34,875 nt of DNA. Source: Gomphosphaeria aponina SAG 52.96 = DSM 107014. Lineage in GTDB: Bacteria; Cyanobacteriota; Cyanobacteriia; Cyanobacteriales; Gomphosphaeriaceae. Location of the stretch: positions 1 through 34,875 of the forward strand of contig JADQBC010000028.1 of assembly GCA_016903655.1 (NCBI GenBank), read 5' to 3'. The notes under the pieces are model-generated. The model was not told the origin of the DNA. It saw nothing but the letters and a program-made list of their open reading frames with translations, and did not search any database. The position numbers and the translations under genes were made by a program. Each line of letters opens with the position of its first letter. Positions within the stretch are counted from its first letter, which is position 1. Of the stretch, positions 17,760 through 27,257 are shown one piece after another.

Positions 17760-17906
17760 ATGAGAAATAATAAAACAGATATCAGAGAAGCGCACAACGC
17801 CAGTCTGTTAAAGACTTTGGAACATCGCCTAGAAGTGGCGAGAAGAAATGGGGACACTCGCTTAGTTCAACAACTAGAAGCGGAAAAAAGTTACTACAAC
17901 AAGTAG
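17760..17906 (+). CDS. 48-residue charged peptide, possibly PirA-like
   Basis: It starts 18 bp after the Gif-like gene with a clear ribosome-binding site (AAGGAAGG, about 9 bases before ATG) and ends 7 bp before a terminator, so both peptides share one mRNA. The sequence is a single predicted amphipathic helix pair: REAHNASLLKTLEHRLEVA, then RRNGDTRLVQQLEAEKSYY. It has no membrane segment or cysteine. Its size and its place in a nitrogen-control unit suggest PirA (PII-interacting regulator of arginine synthesis, about 51 residues), but I could not compare sequences, so this is a hypothesis. If correct, glutamine would switch on restraint of both glutamine synthetase and arginine flux. Confidence 0.6.
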   Translation: MRNNKTDIREAHNASLLKTLEHRLEVARRNGDTRLVQQLEAEKSYYNK

Positions 17907-17913
17907 ATAGTTT

Positions 17914-17949
17914 AAAAAAAGGGGGTTTGAGTCATTCAAGCCCCTTTTT
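17914..17949 (+). terminator. Rho-independent terminator of the riboswitch operon
   Basis: AAAAAGGGG (17916-17924) pairs with CCCCTTTTT (17941-17949), with a partly paired loop between and a T run at the end. It is 7 bp after the stop of the second peptide. Confidence 0.8.
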
Positions 17950-17980
17950 AAGTTAATCATGGTTAATTTAGATTTGATCA

Positions 17981-18178
17981 ATGAATCAATTTCTACGTTC
18001 ATACGGTTCTATTTTCCGTTGGCTGTTTCTTTTTCTCCTACCAGTAACTTTAGTGGTTTATGTACTGAGAGGGTTTGGGGTTCTCGCGGGTATTCCTGGG
18101 GGAATAATTTTATGCTTGGTAATTAGTACACTAATTACAGGTATAATTTACGGCATTGACCAAACAAAACGTTTTTGA
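17981..18178 (+). CDS. Small two-helix membrane protein upstream of rubredoxin
   Basis: A 65-residue protein with two hydrophobic helices (about 13-31, [19 protein letters not shown], and about 37-57) and a short charged tail (DQTKRF). I cannot assign it to a family. It ends 11 bp before the rubredoxin gene and is likely co-transcribed with it. Cyanobacterial RubA, needed for photosystem II assembly, is a rubredoxin anchored by a membrane helix; here a soluble rubredoxin next to a small membrane protein could be a similar pairing in two pieces, but this is speculation. No clear ribosome-binding site precedes the ATG, which lowers certainty about the start. Confidence 0.65.
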   Translation: MNQFLRSYGSIFRWLFLFLLPVTLVVYVLRGFGVLAGIPGGIILCLVISTLITGIIYGIDQTKRF

Positions 18179-18189
18179 GAGGAAACATC

Positions 18190-18351
18190 ATGCGAAAATA
18201 TATTTGCAAAACTTGTGGCTACGAATATGACCCAGAAGAGGGAGATCCAGATAGTGATATAGCAGCAGGAACTGCTTTTGAAGATATCCCAGATGACTGG
18301 GTTTGTCCTGTATGTGGGGTGAGTAAAGAGGATTTTGAGCCAGCAGAATAG
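18190..18351 (+). CDS. Rubredoxin
   Basis: A 53-residue soluble rubredoxin. The two iron-binding knuckles are CKTCGYEYD (Cys6, Cys9) and CPVCGVSK (Cys39, Cys42). The acidic middle ([10 protein letters not shown]) and the aromatic FEDIPDDWV are typical. It binds one Fe through four cysteines and transfers single electrons, for example in oxidative stress defence or respiration. It lacks the extra C-terminal membrane helix of the photosystem II assembly protein RubA. GAGAGGA precedes the ATG. It sits 11 bp after the two-helix membrane protein. At under 60 codons it is easily missed by automatic gene finders. Confidence 0.95.
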   Translation: MRKYICKTCGYEYDPEEGDPDSDIAAGTAFEDIPDDWVCPVCGVSKEDFEPAE

Positions 18352-18364
18352 GTAAGTTGGAAAA

Positions 18365-18391
18365 TTACCCAACAATTGTATTGTTGGGTAA
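18365..18391. terminator. Hairpin after rubredoxin
   Basis: TTACCCAACAA (18365-18375) pairs perfectly with TTGTTGGGTAA (18381-18391), 11 bp with a 5-base loop, 13 bp past the rubredoxin stop. It is followed by A residues rather than T on the plus strand, so it is a weak intrinsic terminator at best and may rather stabilise the mRNA end. Confidence 0.5.
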
Positions 18392-18417
18392 AAAACAAAT
18401 TGCTAATTACTTTAACA

Positions 18418-18500
18418 GGACTTATGCGATTAAAACACAATTATGTCATTCTGAGCTAAGGGTGCGAATCTCAAAACTTGGATTTTCTGTGCGTAAGTCC
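18418..18500. repeat. 83-bp element with GGACTTAtGCG inverted ends
   Basis: GGACTTATGC at the left matches the reverse complement of GCGTAAGTCC at the right with one mismatch. GGACTTACGC-type ends are common on short dispersed repeats of cyanobacteria. No target duplication is clear. It lies in the gap before the restriction-modification pair and carries no gene. Confidence 0.45.
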
Positions 18501-18557
18501 AATTTAATTTACTTAAATCACAAATTAATTAATTTTAAAACATAAAAAAAATATCTG

Positions 18558-19907
18558 ATGGTTAAACAACTTTCTATTTTCGATATCTTGTCACCAACTG
18601 AAGAAAAGGAAATGAAATCTTCAGAGAGTTGTTACTTACATCTAGATGGAGAAATTCCCACAGATTTACCCAATGGTGCTTTTATATCCTTAAAGAGAAA
18701 TACCCCTCTAAAAATACATTCTTTAGGGTTTCAACCCGCAAAGTCAATTCCAGAAATTCCCCGTTGGTTTTTAAAAAAATATGGTTCTTCACCCTTCACT
18801 GTTTTAGAACCATTTGCAGGTTCTGGAACTACCCTAATTGAAAGTATAATCTATGGTGCATCAGTTTATTGGCTCGATTATCAGCCACTTAGTCGTTTGA
18901 TTTGTCAAGTTAAAACAACTAAATTTGATTGGATTGAACTCAAAGAAAAAGCATTACAAATTCTCCAAAAAGCAAAAAAAAAATATGCACCACAAACCAT
19001 TAAATTTAAAAACAAAGATTTTTGGTTTCAAAAACCCGTACAAGAAGCTTTAGAAATTCTCCGCGAGGAAATTCTCACAGTAGCAGCAACAATTCAACCT
19101 CCTCTATGGTTGGCATTTTCCTTAACCGTTAGAAAAGCTTCAGATATGAATGATGGTATGATTTTAGCAGCAAAACGTTCTCATGTTGAGGCAATACCTA
19201 AACGTTCCCGTGAGGATGTTTTTAAGTACTTTTATAATTATGTTGAGAAAACAATCGCAGCAATAGGAGAATGGCAAAATTTGATTAAAAACAAGATAAC
19301 TTCTCAAGAATTAACAGCTAAATCTGCTACTAAAATTAATGAGAGTTTTGTCTGTGATGCAGTGATAACTTCCCCTCCTTATATTAATGCCATAGATTAT
19401 GTTTGGGCTTCTAAATTTGAGCTTCATTGGTTAGGAATGGTAAAAGATGACAAGGATAGACTAAATTTATATGAGCAAGAAATAGGGACAGAAAGAATAC
19501 CCAAACAAGAATGGCAAGAATTAGGCAGTACTGGTAATAAAAAACTGGATGAGTTAATTGAAGATATTTATACAGGGAAGAAATATCAAGCTTCTCAAGG
19601 TCAAAATCAACTAAGAGCGAGAGTTGTATTCAAGTATTTTTTGGATATGAAACAACATTTTGCCAGCAGTTTCTCTCGCTTAAAACCAGGTGGTTATTAT
19701 TGTTTTGCTATTGGCGATGTAAGTAAAATTTGTGGGGTTGATATTCCAGTAGCTTCTCTCTTGAGTGAATTAGCAACAGAAATTGGGTTTTGTCAAAAGT
19801 TCCATTTTCATTTATTACTAAAAAATCGCCGTCTTAATATTCCTAGAAATGTAAATTGGGCGAGTATCATTAAACATGATACGGTGGTAGTTTTAGAGAA
19901 AAAATAA
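18558..19907 (+). CDS. DNA methyltransferase (N4-cytosine/N6-adenine type) of a type II R-M system
   Basis: A 449-residue amino-methyltransferase. Motif I VLEPFAGSGTT (82-92) binds S-adenosylmethionine, and catalytic motif IV TSPPY (271-275) suggests N4-cytosine or N6-adenine methylation; SPPY is more usual for N4-cytosine. Motif I precedes motif IV by about 180 residues; the region between probably contains target recognition. C-terminal motifs (YYCFAIGDVSKI, about 378-389) are ordinary. The endonuclease gene starts one base after this gene's stop codon, so the pair is co-transcribed. The gene is AT-rich and has no HIP1 site, fitting an acquired element. Confidence 0.9.
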   Translation: MVKQLSIFDILSPTEEKEMKSSESCYLHLDGEIPTDLPNGAFISLKRNTPLKIHSLGFQPAKSIPEIPRWFLKKYGSSPFTVLEPFAGSGTTLIESIIYGASVYWLDYQPLSRLICQVKTTKFDWIELKEKALQILQKAKKKYAPQTIKFKNKDFWFQKPVQEALEILREEILTVAATIQPPLWLAFSLTVRKASDMNDGMILAAKRSHVEAIPKRSREDVFKYFYNYVEKTIAAIGEWQNLIKNKITSQELTAKSATKINESFVCDAVITSPPYINAIDYVWASKFELHWLGMVKDDKDRLNLYEQEIGTERIPKQEWQELGSTGNKKLDELIEDIYTGKKYQASQGQNQLRARVVFKYFLDMKQHFASSFSRLKPGGYYCFAIGDVSKICGVDIPVASLLSELATEIGFCQKFHFHLLLKNRRLNIPRNVNWASIIKHDTVVVLEKK

Positions 19908-19908
19908 G

Positions 19909-20475
19909 ATGAGTAGGGAGGAATTAAACAGTTCATTAGAAAAATTTTTAAAAAAATATCAGGAGTCTTTTCGTAAGAAAATTTTCCTTGAGGAATCTTT
20001 AGAAGAAGATGATCTAATGCTTGTATTTGGATTAACTCAACTGCTTAAGGCAGAAAATAAACAATACTGGGGGAGAGAGTTGGGTATGTGTTGGCAACTT
20101 TTAGTGACTGAGTTATGCAAACAACGCTGTAATAATTATAGTGGTTCAATTAAAGAGGGAAAAGATGAGTTGTGCGATTTAGTTGTTGGTGAAGATGCTA
20201 TTGATACTAAGTATAGAATTGGTTCGGGTGATTCAGGAACATTAAAAAAATTCAAAAGCTATGGGAAAAGGTTAAAAAAATTAAATCTTAGACCTGTTTT
20301 ATTAATAGTGAGGAATGATAGTTTACCTCAAGCTTTGAAAGCTTGTGAAACTGGTGGATGGGTGATTAAATCTGGTACTAATGCTTATGAATATCTTTCA
20401 ATACTAACCCAATTTGATTTACAAGGGAGCATCCCAATTTTTTTTGTAGTGCGAGCATCTTGCTCGCTGCTATAG
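19909..20475 (+). CDS. Type II restriction endonuclease (PD-(D/E)XK), C-terminus altered by insertion
   Basis: A 188-residue protein following the methyltransferase. The active site is of PD-(D/E)XK type: Asp90 in ELCDLVV, then Asp99 and Lys101 in AIDTKYR. The following GSGDSGTLKKFKSYG block and ETGGWVIKSGTNAYEYLSIL are reminiscent of ApaLI-type endonucleases, from memory only. Residues 1-172 look intact. The last 16 residues (GSIPIFFVVRASCSLL) are encoded by a 219-bp element inserted after codon 172. Removing the element and one 8-bp duplicate restores an in-frame end SWLQQKKNSFSL and a TAA at 20688-20690, for an ancestral length of 184. As the catalytic core is complete, the enzyme may still cut. 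Confidence 0.8.
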   Translation: MSREELNSSLEKFLKKYQESFRKKIFLEESLEEDDLMLVFGLTQLLKAENKQYWGRELGMCWQLLVTELCKQRCNNYSGSIKEGKDELCDLVVGEDAIDTKYRIGSGDSGTLKKFKSYGKRLKKLNLRPVLLIVRNDSLPQALKACETGGWVIKSGTNAYEYLSILTQFDLQGSIPIFFVVRASCSLL

Positions 20476-20643
20476 CAGAAGCGCGATCGGCCCCTGTGCC
20501 CAAGGCTCCAGGAAAACCCTTACTATTATTAAGTTTTAGATTTTGATAATGTCAATACTATTCCCCTCTTTGCTATAACAAGCGTAGCAGCGATCAAGAT
20601 GATCGCACTATATAAGATAAATTTATAAAAATGGGATGCTCCC
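20425..20643. mobile_element. 219-bp inverted-repeat MITE with 8-bp target duplication, outer element
   Basis: Terminal repeats GGGAGCATCCCA (20425-20436) and TGGGATGCTCCC (20632-20643) are perfect. Inner arms 20447-20471 and 20586-20610 match in 23 of 25 positions, the two differences being compensatory within each arm's own small hairpin. ATTTACAA is present at both flanks (20417-20424 and 20644-20651), an 8-bp target site duplication. There is no transposase gene, so it is non-autonomous. It disrupts the 3' end of the endonuclease gene. A second element sits inside it. Confidence 0.9.
20473..20575. mobile_element. TA-flanked small element, copy 2, nested in the 219-bp MITE
   Basis: Begins TAGCAGAA and ends TTTGCTA with TA on both sides. 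Its right half (from 20511) is nearly identical to that of the element at 9324-9424, while the left half is a GC-rich segment instead of heptamer repeats. Removing it with one TA lengthens the outer element's stem by one pair, which supports a secondary insertion. Confidence 0.75.
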
Positions 20644-20872
20644 ATTTACAATCCTGGTTGCAGCAGAAAAAAAATAGTTTTTCCCTTTAATGTATAAAAT
20701 TAGACCTTTTGCGAAAGTCAGCAGATCACAGAAAAAATGGTTTAGTTTTGTCAAAATACTTATTAATATTGATTCTTATTTTAATTTCGCACTCATGTCT
20801 ATTTTCAGGCTTCAGAATCAAATTCCAAATTAATAAGGCATTGAATTATAAATTATTGATATTAATTAAAGA

Positions 20873-22147
20873 ATGGGGCAAAATTTGCAAGTAATCGTTA
20901 TTGGTGGTGGTGCAGCGGGTTTTTTTGGGGCGATCGCCTGCGCTAATACTAATACTGACGTACGAGTTACTCTCATAGAAGCTGGACGAAAACTTCTAAC
21001 TAAAGTACTTATTTCTGGTGGTGGGCGCTGTAATGTTACCCACCACTGTTTTGATGCGGCGCAGTTGGTGCAACATTATCCCAGGGGTGGTAAAGCGCTG
21101 CGGGGTGCTTTTACTCGTTTTCAACCTCAAGATACTGTTAACTGGTTTGAAAGTAGGGGCGTAAAACTCAAAACTGAGGCGGATGGGCGAATGTTCCCAG
21201 TTACAGATAATTCTCAAACTATTGCAGATTGTTTACTTGATACTGCAAATCAAGCTGGGGTGAAAATTCTGACTGGTAGCCCTGTTGTCGCGGTTAGGAA
21301 GTTTAATTTATCCGCCCCAAACCTAAAAGGAGGGTTTGAGGTGGAGTTGAAGACAGGGGAAGTAATAAAAGGCGATCGCCTACTTCTTGCTAGTGGTAGC
21401 AATCCTACAGGTTATCGTATTGCTAAAAGTTTAGGTCATCAAATTGAACCGCCAGTTCCCTCTCTTTTTACTTTTAATATTCGTGATCCTCGTCTGCAAA
21501 ATTTAGCTGGAGTAAGTGTAGAAAATGCCCATATTCGGTTAATTACTCCAGGAAAAATTAAATTAGAACAAACAGGGCCATTATTAATTACTCATTGGGG
21601 TTTAAGTGGGCCTGGTGTGTTAAAACTTTCTGCTTGGGGGGCAAGGATTTTAGCTGAAAATAATTATCAAATGTCTCTCTTAATTAATTGGGTTGTTGGC
21701 TATAATTTACCTACTCTTAATCAAGATTTATTAGAGGTTAAATCAGCCAAAGGAAAAAAACGGGTTCTTAGTTATTCTCCCTTGGCTTTACCTCGAAGAC
21801 TTTGGCAAAATTTAGTTAGTTTTGTTGGTATTAATCCAGAAACTACTTGGGGGGAATTATCAAAAAAAGGGTTAAATAAGTTGGTAGAAGAATTAACTCA
21901 GGGGCGTTACCAAATTGAGGGTAAAGGTGTTTTCAAGGAAGAGTTTGTTACTTGTGGGGGTGTAACTTTGAAAGAAGTTGACTTCAAAACCATGGAAAGT
22001 AAAATTTGTCCTGGTCTTTTTTTTGCTGGGGAAATATTAGATATTGATGGGGTGACTGGGGGGTTTAATTTTCAAAGTGCTTGGACTACTTCTTGGTTAG
22101 CGGGTCAGGGCATGATTAAGGAAGGGTTTACCATTCACCCCAAATAG
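20873..22147 (+). CDS. NAD(P)/FAD-dependent oxidoreductase, BaiN/HI0933 (YhiN) family
   Basis: A 424-residue flavoprotein. The N-terminal dinucleotide-binding motif VIVIGGGAAGFFGAIACA (about 7-24) is followed by KLLTKVLISGGGRCNVTHH (about 41-59), which is the family signature. The C-terminal GLFFAGEILDIDGVTGGFNF motif (about 384-403) is also diagnostic. The family binds FAD, and its substrate in most bacteria is unknown. The gene converges with the PhoX-like gene, and the two reading frames overlap by 20 bp at their 3' ends. Two HIP1 palindromes lie in the gene. Confidence 0.92.
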   Translation: MGQNLQVIVIGGGAAGFFGAIACANTNTDVRVTLIEAGRKLLTKVLISGGGRCNVTHHCFDAAQLVQHYPRGGKALRGAFTRFQPQDTVNWFESRGVKLKTEADGRMFPVTDNSQTIADCLLDTANQAGVKILTGSPVVAVRKFNLSAPNLKGGFEVELKTGEVIKGDRLLLASGSNPTGYRIAKSLGHQIEPPVPSLFTFNIRDPRLQNLAGVSVENAHIRLITPGKIKLEQTGPLLITHWGLSGPGVLKLSAWGARILAENNYQMSLLINWVVGYNLPTLNQDLLEVKSAKGKKRVLSYSPLALPRRLWQNLVSFVGINPETTWGELSKKGLNKLVEELTQGRYQIEGKGVFKEEFVTCGGVTLKEVDFKTMESKICPGLFFAGEILDIDGVTGGFNFQSAWTTSWLAGQGMIKEGFTIHPK

Positions 22148-23426
22148 CTAAAGTAATGCCAGGATTTTGAATATTTACAAACATGGTTTTACCATCGGGA
22201 GCAAAACAAATACCTGCAAGTTCGCTTTTATTGAGCGCGTTGCGGGCGAAGGGATAACATTCGCCTTCTGGGGTAATACCTACTAAAAATTGTTCATCTA
22301 AACCATCTTCACAGACAAAAAGATGACCATTGGGGGCAAAAGTAAGATTGTCTGGATAATCCAGTACACCTCTGTTAGGTGATTCCACAAACAATTCTAC
22401 TGTATTTGCTTGCGGAGCGTAGCGAAATATTTGACCTATTTCTGCTTTTCCCCCACTGGTACAAGTCCAGTAAATTTCTCCATTTCCATAACAAGCTCCT
22501 TCTCCTCTTTTAAAGATAGCTGCTCCTTTTTTTTGCGCTTCATAGCGAAGGTTATCTTCTTCTGGATCTACATTTTCTATGGTTTCCCATTCTACTTCTT
22601 TGGGTTCACTCATGGGGAAATTAATACTTGTATTTATTGTTGGCGATCCTTTAATTACTAAAGCTTCTAGAATACCTCCTGCTGCTAAATTTTCTGTTTC
22701 TTTGGGCCGAAAACGATAGATACAGCTATCATCTCGATCTTCTGTTTGATAAATATAACCAGTTGTGGGATCTACGGCGATCGCTTCATGGTTAAACCGC
22801 CCCATTGCTTTGAGTGCTACTGGTGTCACTAATTCTCCCTTACTGGGAACTTCAAAGTTATATCCATGCTTCATGGAGACGTTTTTGGGGGAGTTGGGTT
22901 GGTTCTGCGCTGGTGTTGCTGTGTGTTCTTCACAGGTTATCCAGGATTTCCAGGGAGTAGCACCTCCTGCGCAGTTGCGGGAAGTACCTGCGAGGGAAAC
23001 ATAGTGTTTGACTAACTGGCGATCGCTATTAACAATTAAAGTTGTTGTTCCACCTTTCCCCAGTTTGTCATATTTGTTCTCTTCTGGGGCTACTACTCCT
23101 CCTGGTAGTTCTGGACTTACTTCGTGATTACGGATTAAAATTATCTTGCCATTTTCTCCTGGAAAAGCTACCATCCCATCGTGTTTTTGCGGTACAGGCG
23201 TACCATCACTCATTATTTCTCCTGTTTGGGAGAAAGTATGATATTGAAAACCTGGCGGTAGGTCAAAAATCCCCTTAGTATCTTTCAGTAATTCCCCATA
23301 ACCTTTGCCTGTAACTGATTTTCCCGCTGCTGCTCTAGCATACAATTTTTTTAATGGATCTGCTAACATTACAGTAGCCGCGCTTGCTCCTGCTAGGGTA
23401 AAGAAACTACGTCTTGATAATGGCAT
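22128..23426 (-). CDS. PhoX family (DUF839) protein with Tat signal
   Basis: A 432-residue exported protein. The N-terminus MPLSRRSFFTLAGASAATV has the twin-arginine motif (Arg5-Arg6) and hydrophobic segment of a Tat signal, so it is exported folded. The mature part is PhoX/DUF839-like, with a beta-propeller pattern: KHDGMVAFPG, LIRNHEVSPE, NCAGGATPWKSWITCEEH, FNHEAIAVDPTTGYIYQTED and CYGNGEIYWTCTSGGKAEIG. Known PhoX enzymes are Ca/Fe-dependent alkaline phosphatases. This protein is shorter than classical PhoX (about 600 residues or more), so enzymatic activity is not certain. No Pho box was found in the 55 bp upstream. Confidence 0.85.
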   Translation of the reverse strand: MPLSRRSFFTLAGASAATVMLADPLKKLYARAAAGKSVTGKGYGELLKDTKGIFDLPPGFQYHTFSQTGEIMSDGTPVPQKHDGMVAFPGENGKIILIRNHEVSPELPGGVVAPEENKYDKLGKGGTTTLIVNSDRQLVKHYVSLAGTSRNCAGGATPWKSWITCEEHTATPAQNQPNSPKNVSMKHGYNFEVPSKGELVTPVALKAMGRFNHEAIAVDPTTGYIYQTEDRDDSCIYRFRPKETENLAAGGILEALVIKGSPTINTSINFPMSEPKEVEWETIENVDPEEDNLRYEAQKKGAAIFKRGEGACYGNGEIYWTCTSGGKAEIGQIFRYAPQANTVELFVESPNRGVLDYPDNLTFAPNGHLFVCEDGLDEQFLVGITPEGECYPFARNALNKSELAGICFAPDGKTMFVNIQNPGITLAIWGEW

Positions 23427-23481
23427 TTTTTTTCTCCAAAAATAGATTTATTTATTAATAAAGTTTATAACTAATTTAATT

Positions 23482-23688
23482 ATGTTTGCATCCCTAAGCC
23501 TAACAAACATTGAACCTTCTAGCGTCTATTTTCCTATGTTACTCCACTGCCTTATTGGCACTGCAGCGGCAATTATTGCCCAGCAAAAAGGACAGAATTT
23601 TATTCTGTGGATTATATTAGGATTAATCGGGGGAACACCTGCGATCATTGTTTCCCTTTTCATGAAGAGAAAAGAGGAGAAAATATGA
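23482..23688 (+). CDS. Small hydrophobic protein, unknown
   Basis: A 68-residue protein with two hydrophobic helices (about 17-33 and 40-60) and a basic tail KRKEEKI, so probably an inner- or thylakoid-membrane protein. No family recognised. It is divergent from the PhoX-like gene (55-bp gap) and ends before a hairpin shared with convergent eno. The even hydrophobic pattern and positive C-terminus support coding, but nothing else does. Confidence 0.55.
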   Translation: MFASLSLTNIEPSSVYFPMLLHCLIGTAAAIIAQQKGQNFILWIILGLIGGTPAIIVSLFMKRKEEKI

Positions 23689-23710
23689 CAGGCAGTTTTT
23701 CCCTTAATAT

Positions 23711-23738
23711 TTGTTGGTGGGCAATGCCCACCAAACAA
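23711..23738. terminator. Bidirectional hairpin terminator before eno
   Basis: TTGTTGGTGGGC and GCCCACCAAACAA pair, with one bulge, around a three-base loop. It lies between two convergent genes (stop at 23688, eno stop at 23760) and is well placed to end both transcripts. Confidence 0.6.
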
Positions 23739-23759
23739 CCCAGAGGAGATTGAACAAAC

Positions 23760-25082
<1,323 letters not shown>

Positions 25083-25207
25083 TTATTGGTGATTGCTCAT
25101 TGCTCATAAGGACTGGGCGAGTTTTGATATAAAGATTCTAGTTTTGAATAAAAGATTATCCCTAAACCCGCCCCTACAGGACTAATGACCAATGACTAAA
25201 TAGTAAA

Positions 25208-25990
25208 TTAAAAGTCCCCAACTTCATCCTGAAATTGAACCAAGTCTATCCCAACAATTTGCTTTTGTTCGTTGAACATAAAGATCAGATCATCAGTCAC
25301 TTTTTCAAACTCCACTGTCACTAAAACCACATCTACATCATCCGTAGATGAACCACTCCTTACCTCAGAGCTTACTTGTCTTTGGAAGGGCCCTGTTCTT
25401 GCCTGTAATGCTTGCCATTTAGCCTGCACTTCCTGGGGAAATATCTCTGTCTTCAAAAAGGGATGTAAATAACTTCTCGCACTAGCAAAGTCTTCTGCTG
25501 CTAAAGCAGCAACTACTTTTTCTGCTATTTCTTGAATTGTTTCCGTGCTAGGAAAGTCCACACCAATAATTTGCTTTTCCTGATTAAATGTTACCAGTAT
25601 ATCTTCAGTGAGCTTTTCAAATTCCACACTCACAAACACAATATCAGCATTGACTGTCCTAGTGACACGAGAGTTTAATTGCTGTTGAACAGCACCTGTT
25701 TCTGATAGCAAATTTTCCCATACTTGCTGAAGTTTTTCCCCTGGCCATTCTGCTTTTAAATTAGGGTGAAAATACTCTCGGGCTTGACCATAGTCTTCAG
25801 CAGTTAATAAACCAATAAACATGGTTGCTTTTTCTTGCAGTTCCTCCGCTGAGGCTTCATTTTCTGACTGAGTTATTTGAGTGATTTTTTCATTGGGAAA
25901 TTGAGCTAAAGTAGGGTTTATTCCCGCACTTATGCAGACAGTAAGCAAGAAAATCGACCAAGATTTTACTTTGAAATATAAATGATTCAT
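25208..25990 (-). CDS. Exported protein with two DUF3887 repeats
   Basis: The ATG at 25990 gives 260 residues; a TTG two codons earlier is less likely. The N-terminus (NHLYFKVKSWSIFLLTVCIS) is a signal peptide, probably cleaved near GINPTLAQF. Two copies of the DUF3887 fold follow, about 48-140 and 155-255, each with pattern AEDxxxAxxYxHPxLK, then LQxxTGxxQRQVSS, then VxVEFEKxTxDxxxxFNxxKQIxGxD. The family has an NTF2-like shape and unknown function, often fused to peptidase or hydrolase domains. The clear duplication suggests a dimer-like fold in one chain. It lies between eno and gap on the same strand, with a repeat-rich gap on each side. Confidence 0.85.
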   Translation of the reverse strand: MNHLYFKVKSWSIFLLTVCISAGINPTLAQFPNEKITQITQSENEASAEELQEKATMFIGLLTAEDYGQAREYFHPNLKAEWPGEKLQQVWENLLSETGAVQQQLNSRVTRTVNADIVFVSVEFEKLTEDILVTFNQEKQIIGVDFPSTETIQEIAEKVVAALAAEDFASARSYLHPFLKTEIFPQEVQAKWQALQARTGPFQRQVSSEVRSGSSTDDVDVVLVTVEFEKVTDDLIFMFNEQKQIVGIDLVQFQDEVGDF

Positions 25991-26092
25991 CAGCAATAAA
26001 TGTCTTAGTTCAGTTGCTTTCTCAATTTATCACCAAATACCCCTAGTAGTTTTTAGTCATTAATCCTTAGTTTTTTATGTTATCAAGAATTA

Positions 26093-26114
26093 CTAATGAC
26101 TAATGACTAATGAC
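26093..26114. repeat. CTAATGA heptamer repeat (short tandem repeat)
   Basis: Three head-to-tail copies of CTAATGA plus one extra C, 8 bp downstream of the gap gene's stop codon. Similar short runs (GACTAATGACCAATGACTAA) lie at 25181-25200, on the 3' side of the DUF3887 gene. Heptamer repeats of this kind are frequent in cyanobacteria. Confidence 0.75.
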
Positions 26115-26121
26115 AACTGAT

Positions 26122-27177
<1,056 letters not shown>

Positions 27178-27257
27178 TTATCTGTGCCAATGGTAACTTT
27201 TCACTGTTTACTGATTTAAAGCAATAGTCCTGCCCTTGTCAACCACTTTCCTCATTC

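Noticed and set aside
20709-20894. Plus-strand ORF of 61 codons with a hydrophobic stretch
   Set aside because: Overlaps the start of the flavoprotein gene in another frame, lacks a ribosome-binding site, and arises in AT-rich DNA.
23427-23481. Pho box controlling the PhoX-like gene
   Set aside because: No TTAA-centred octamer pairs with 11-bp period were seen in this short gap.
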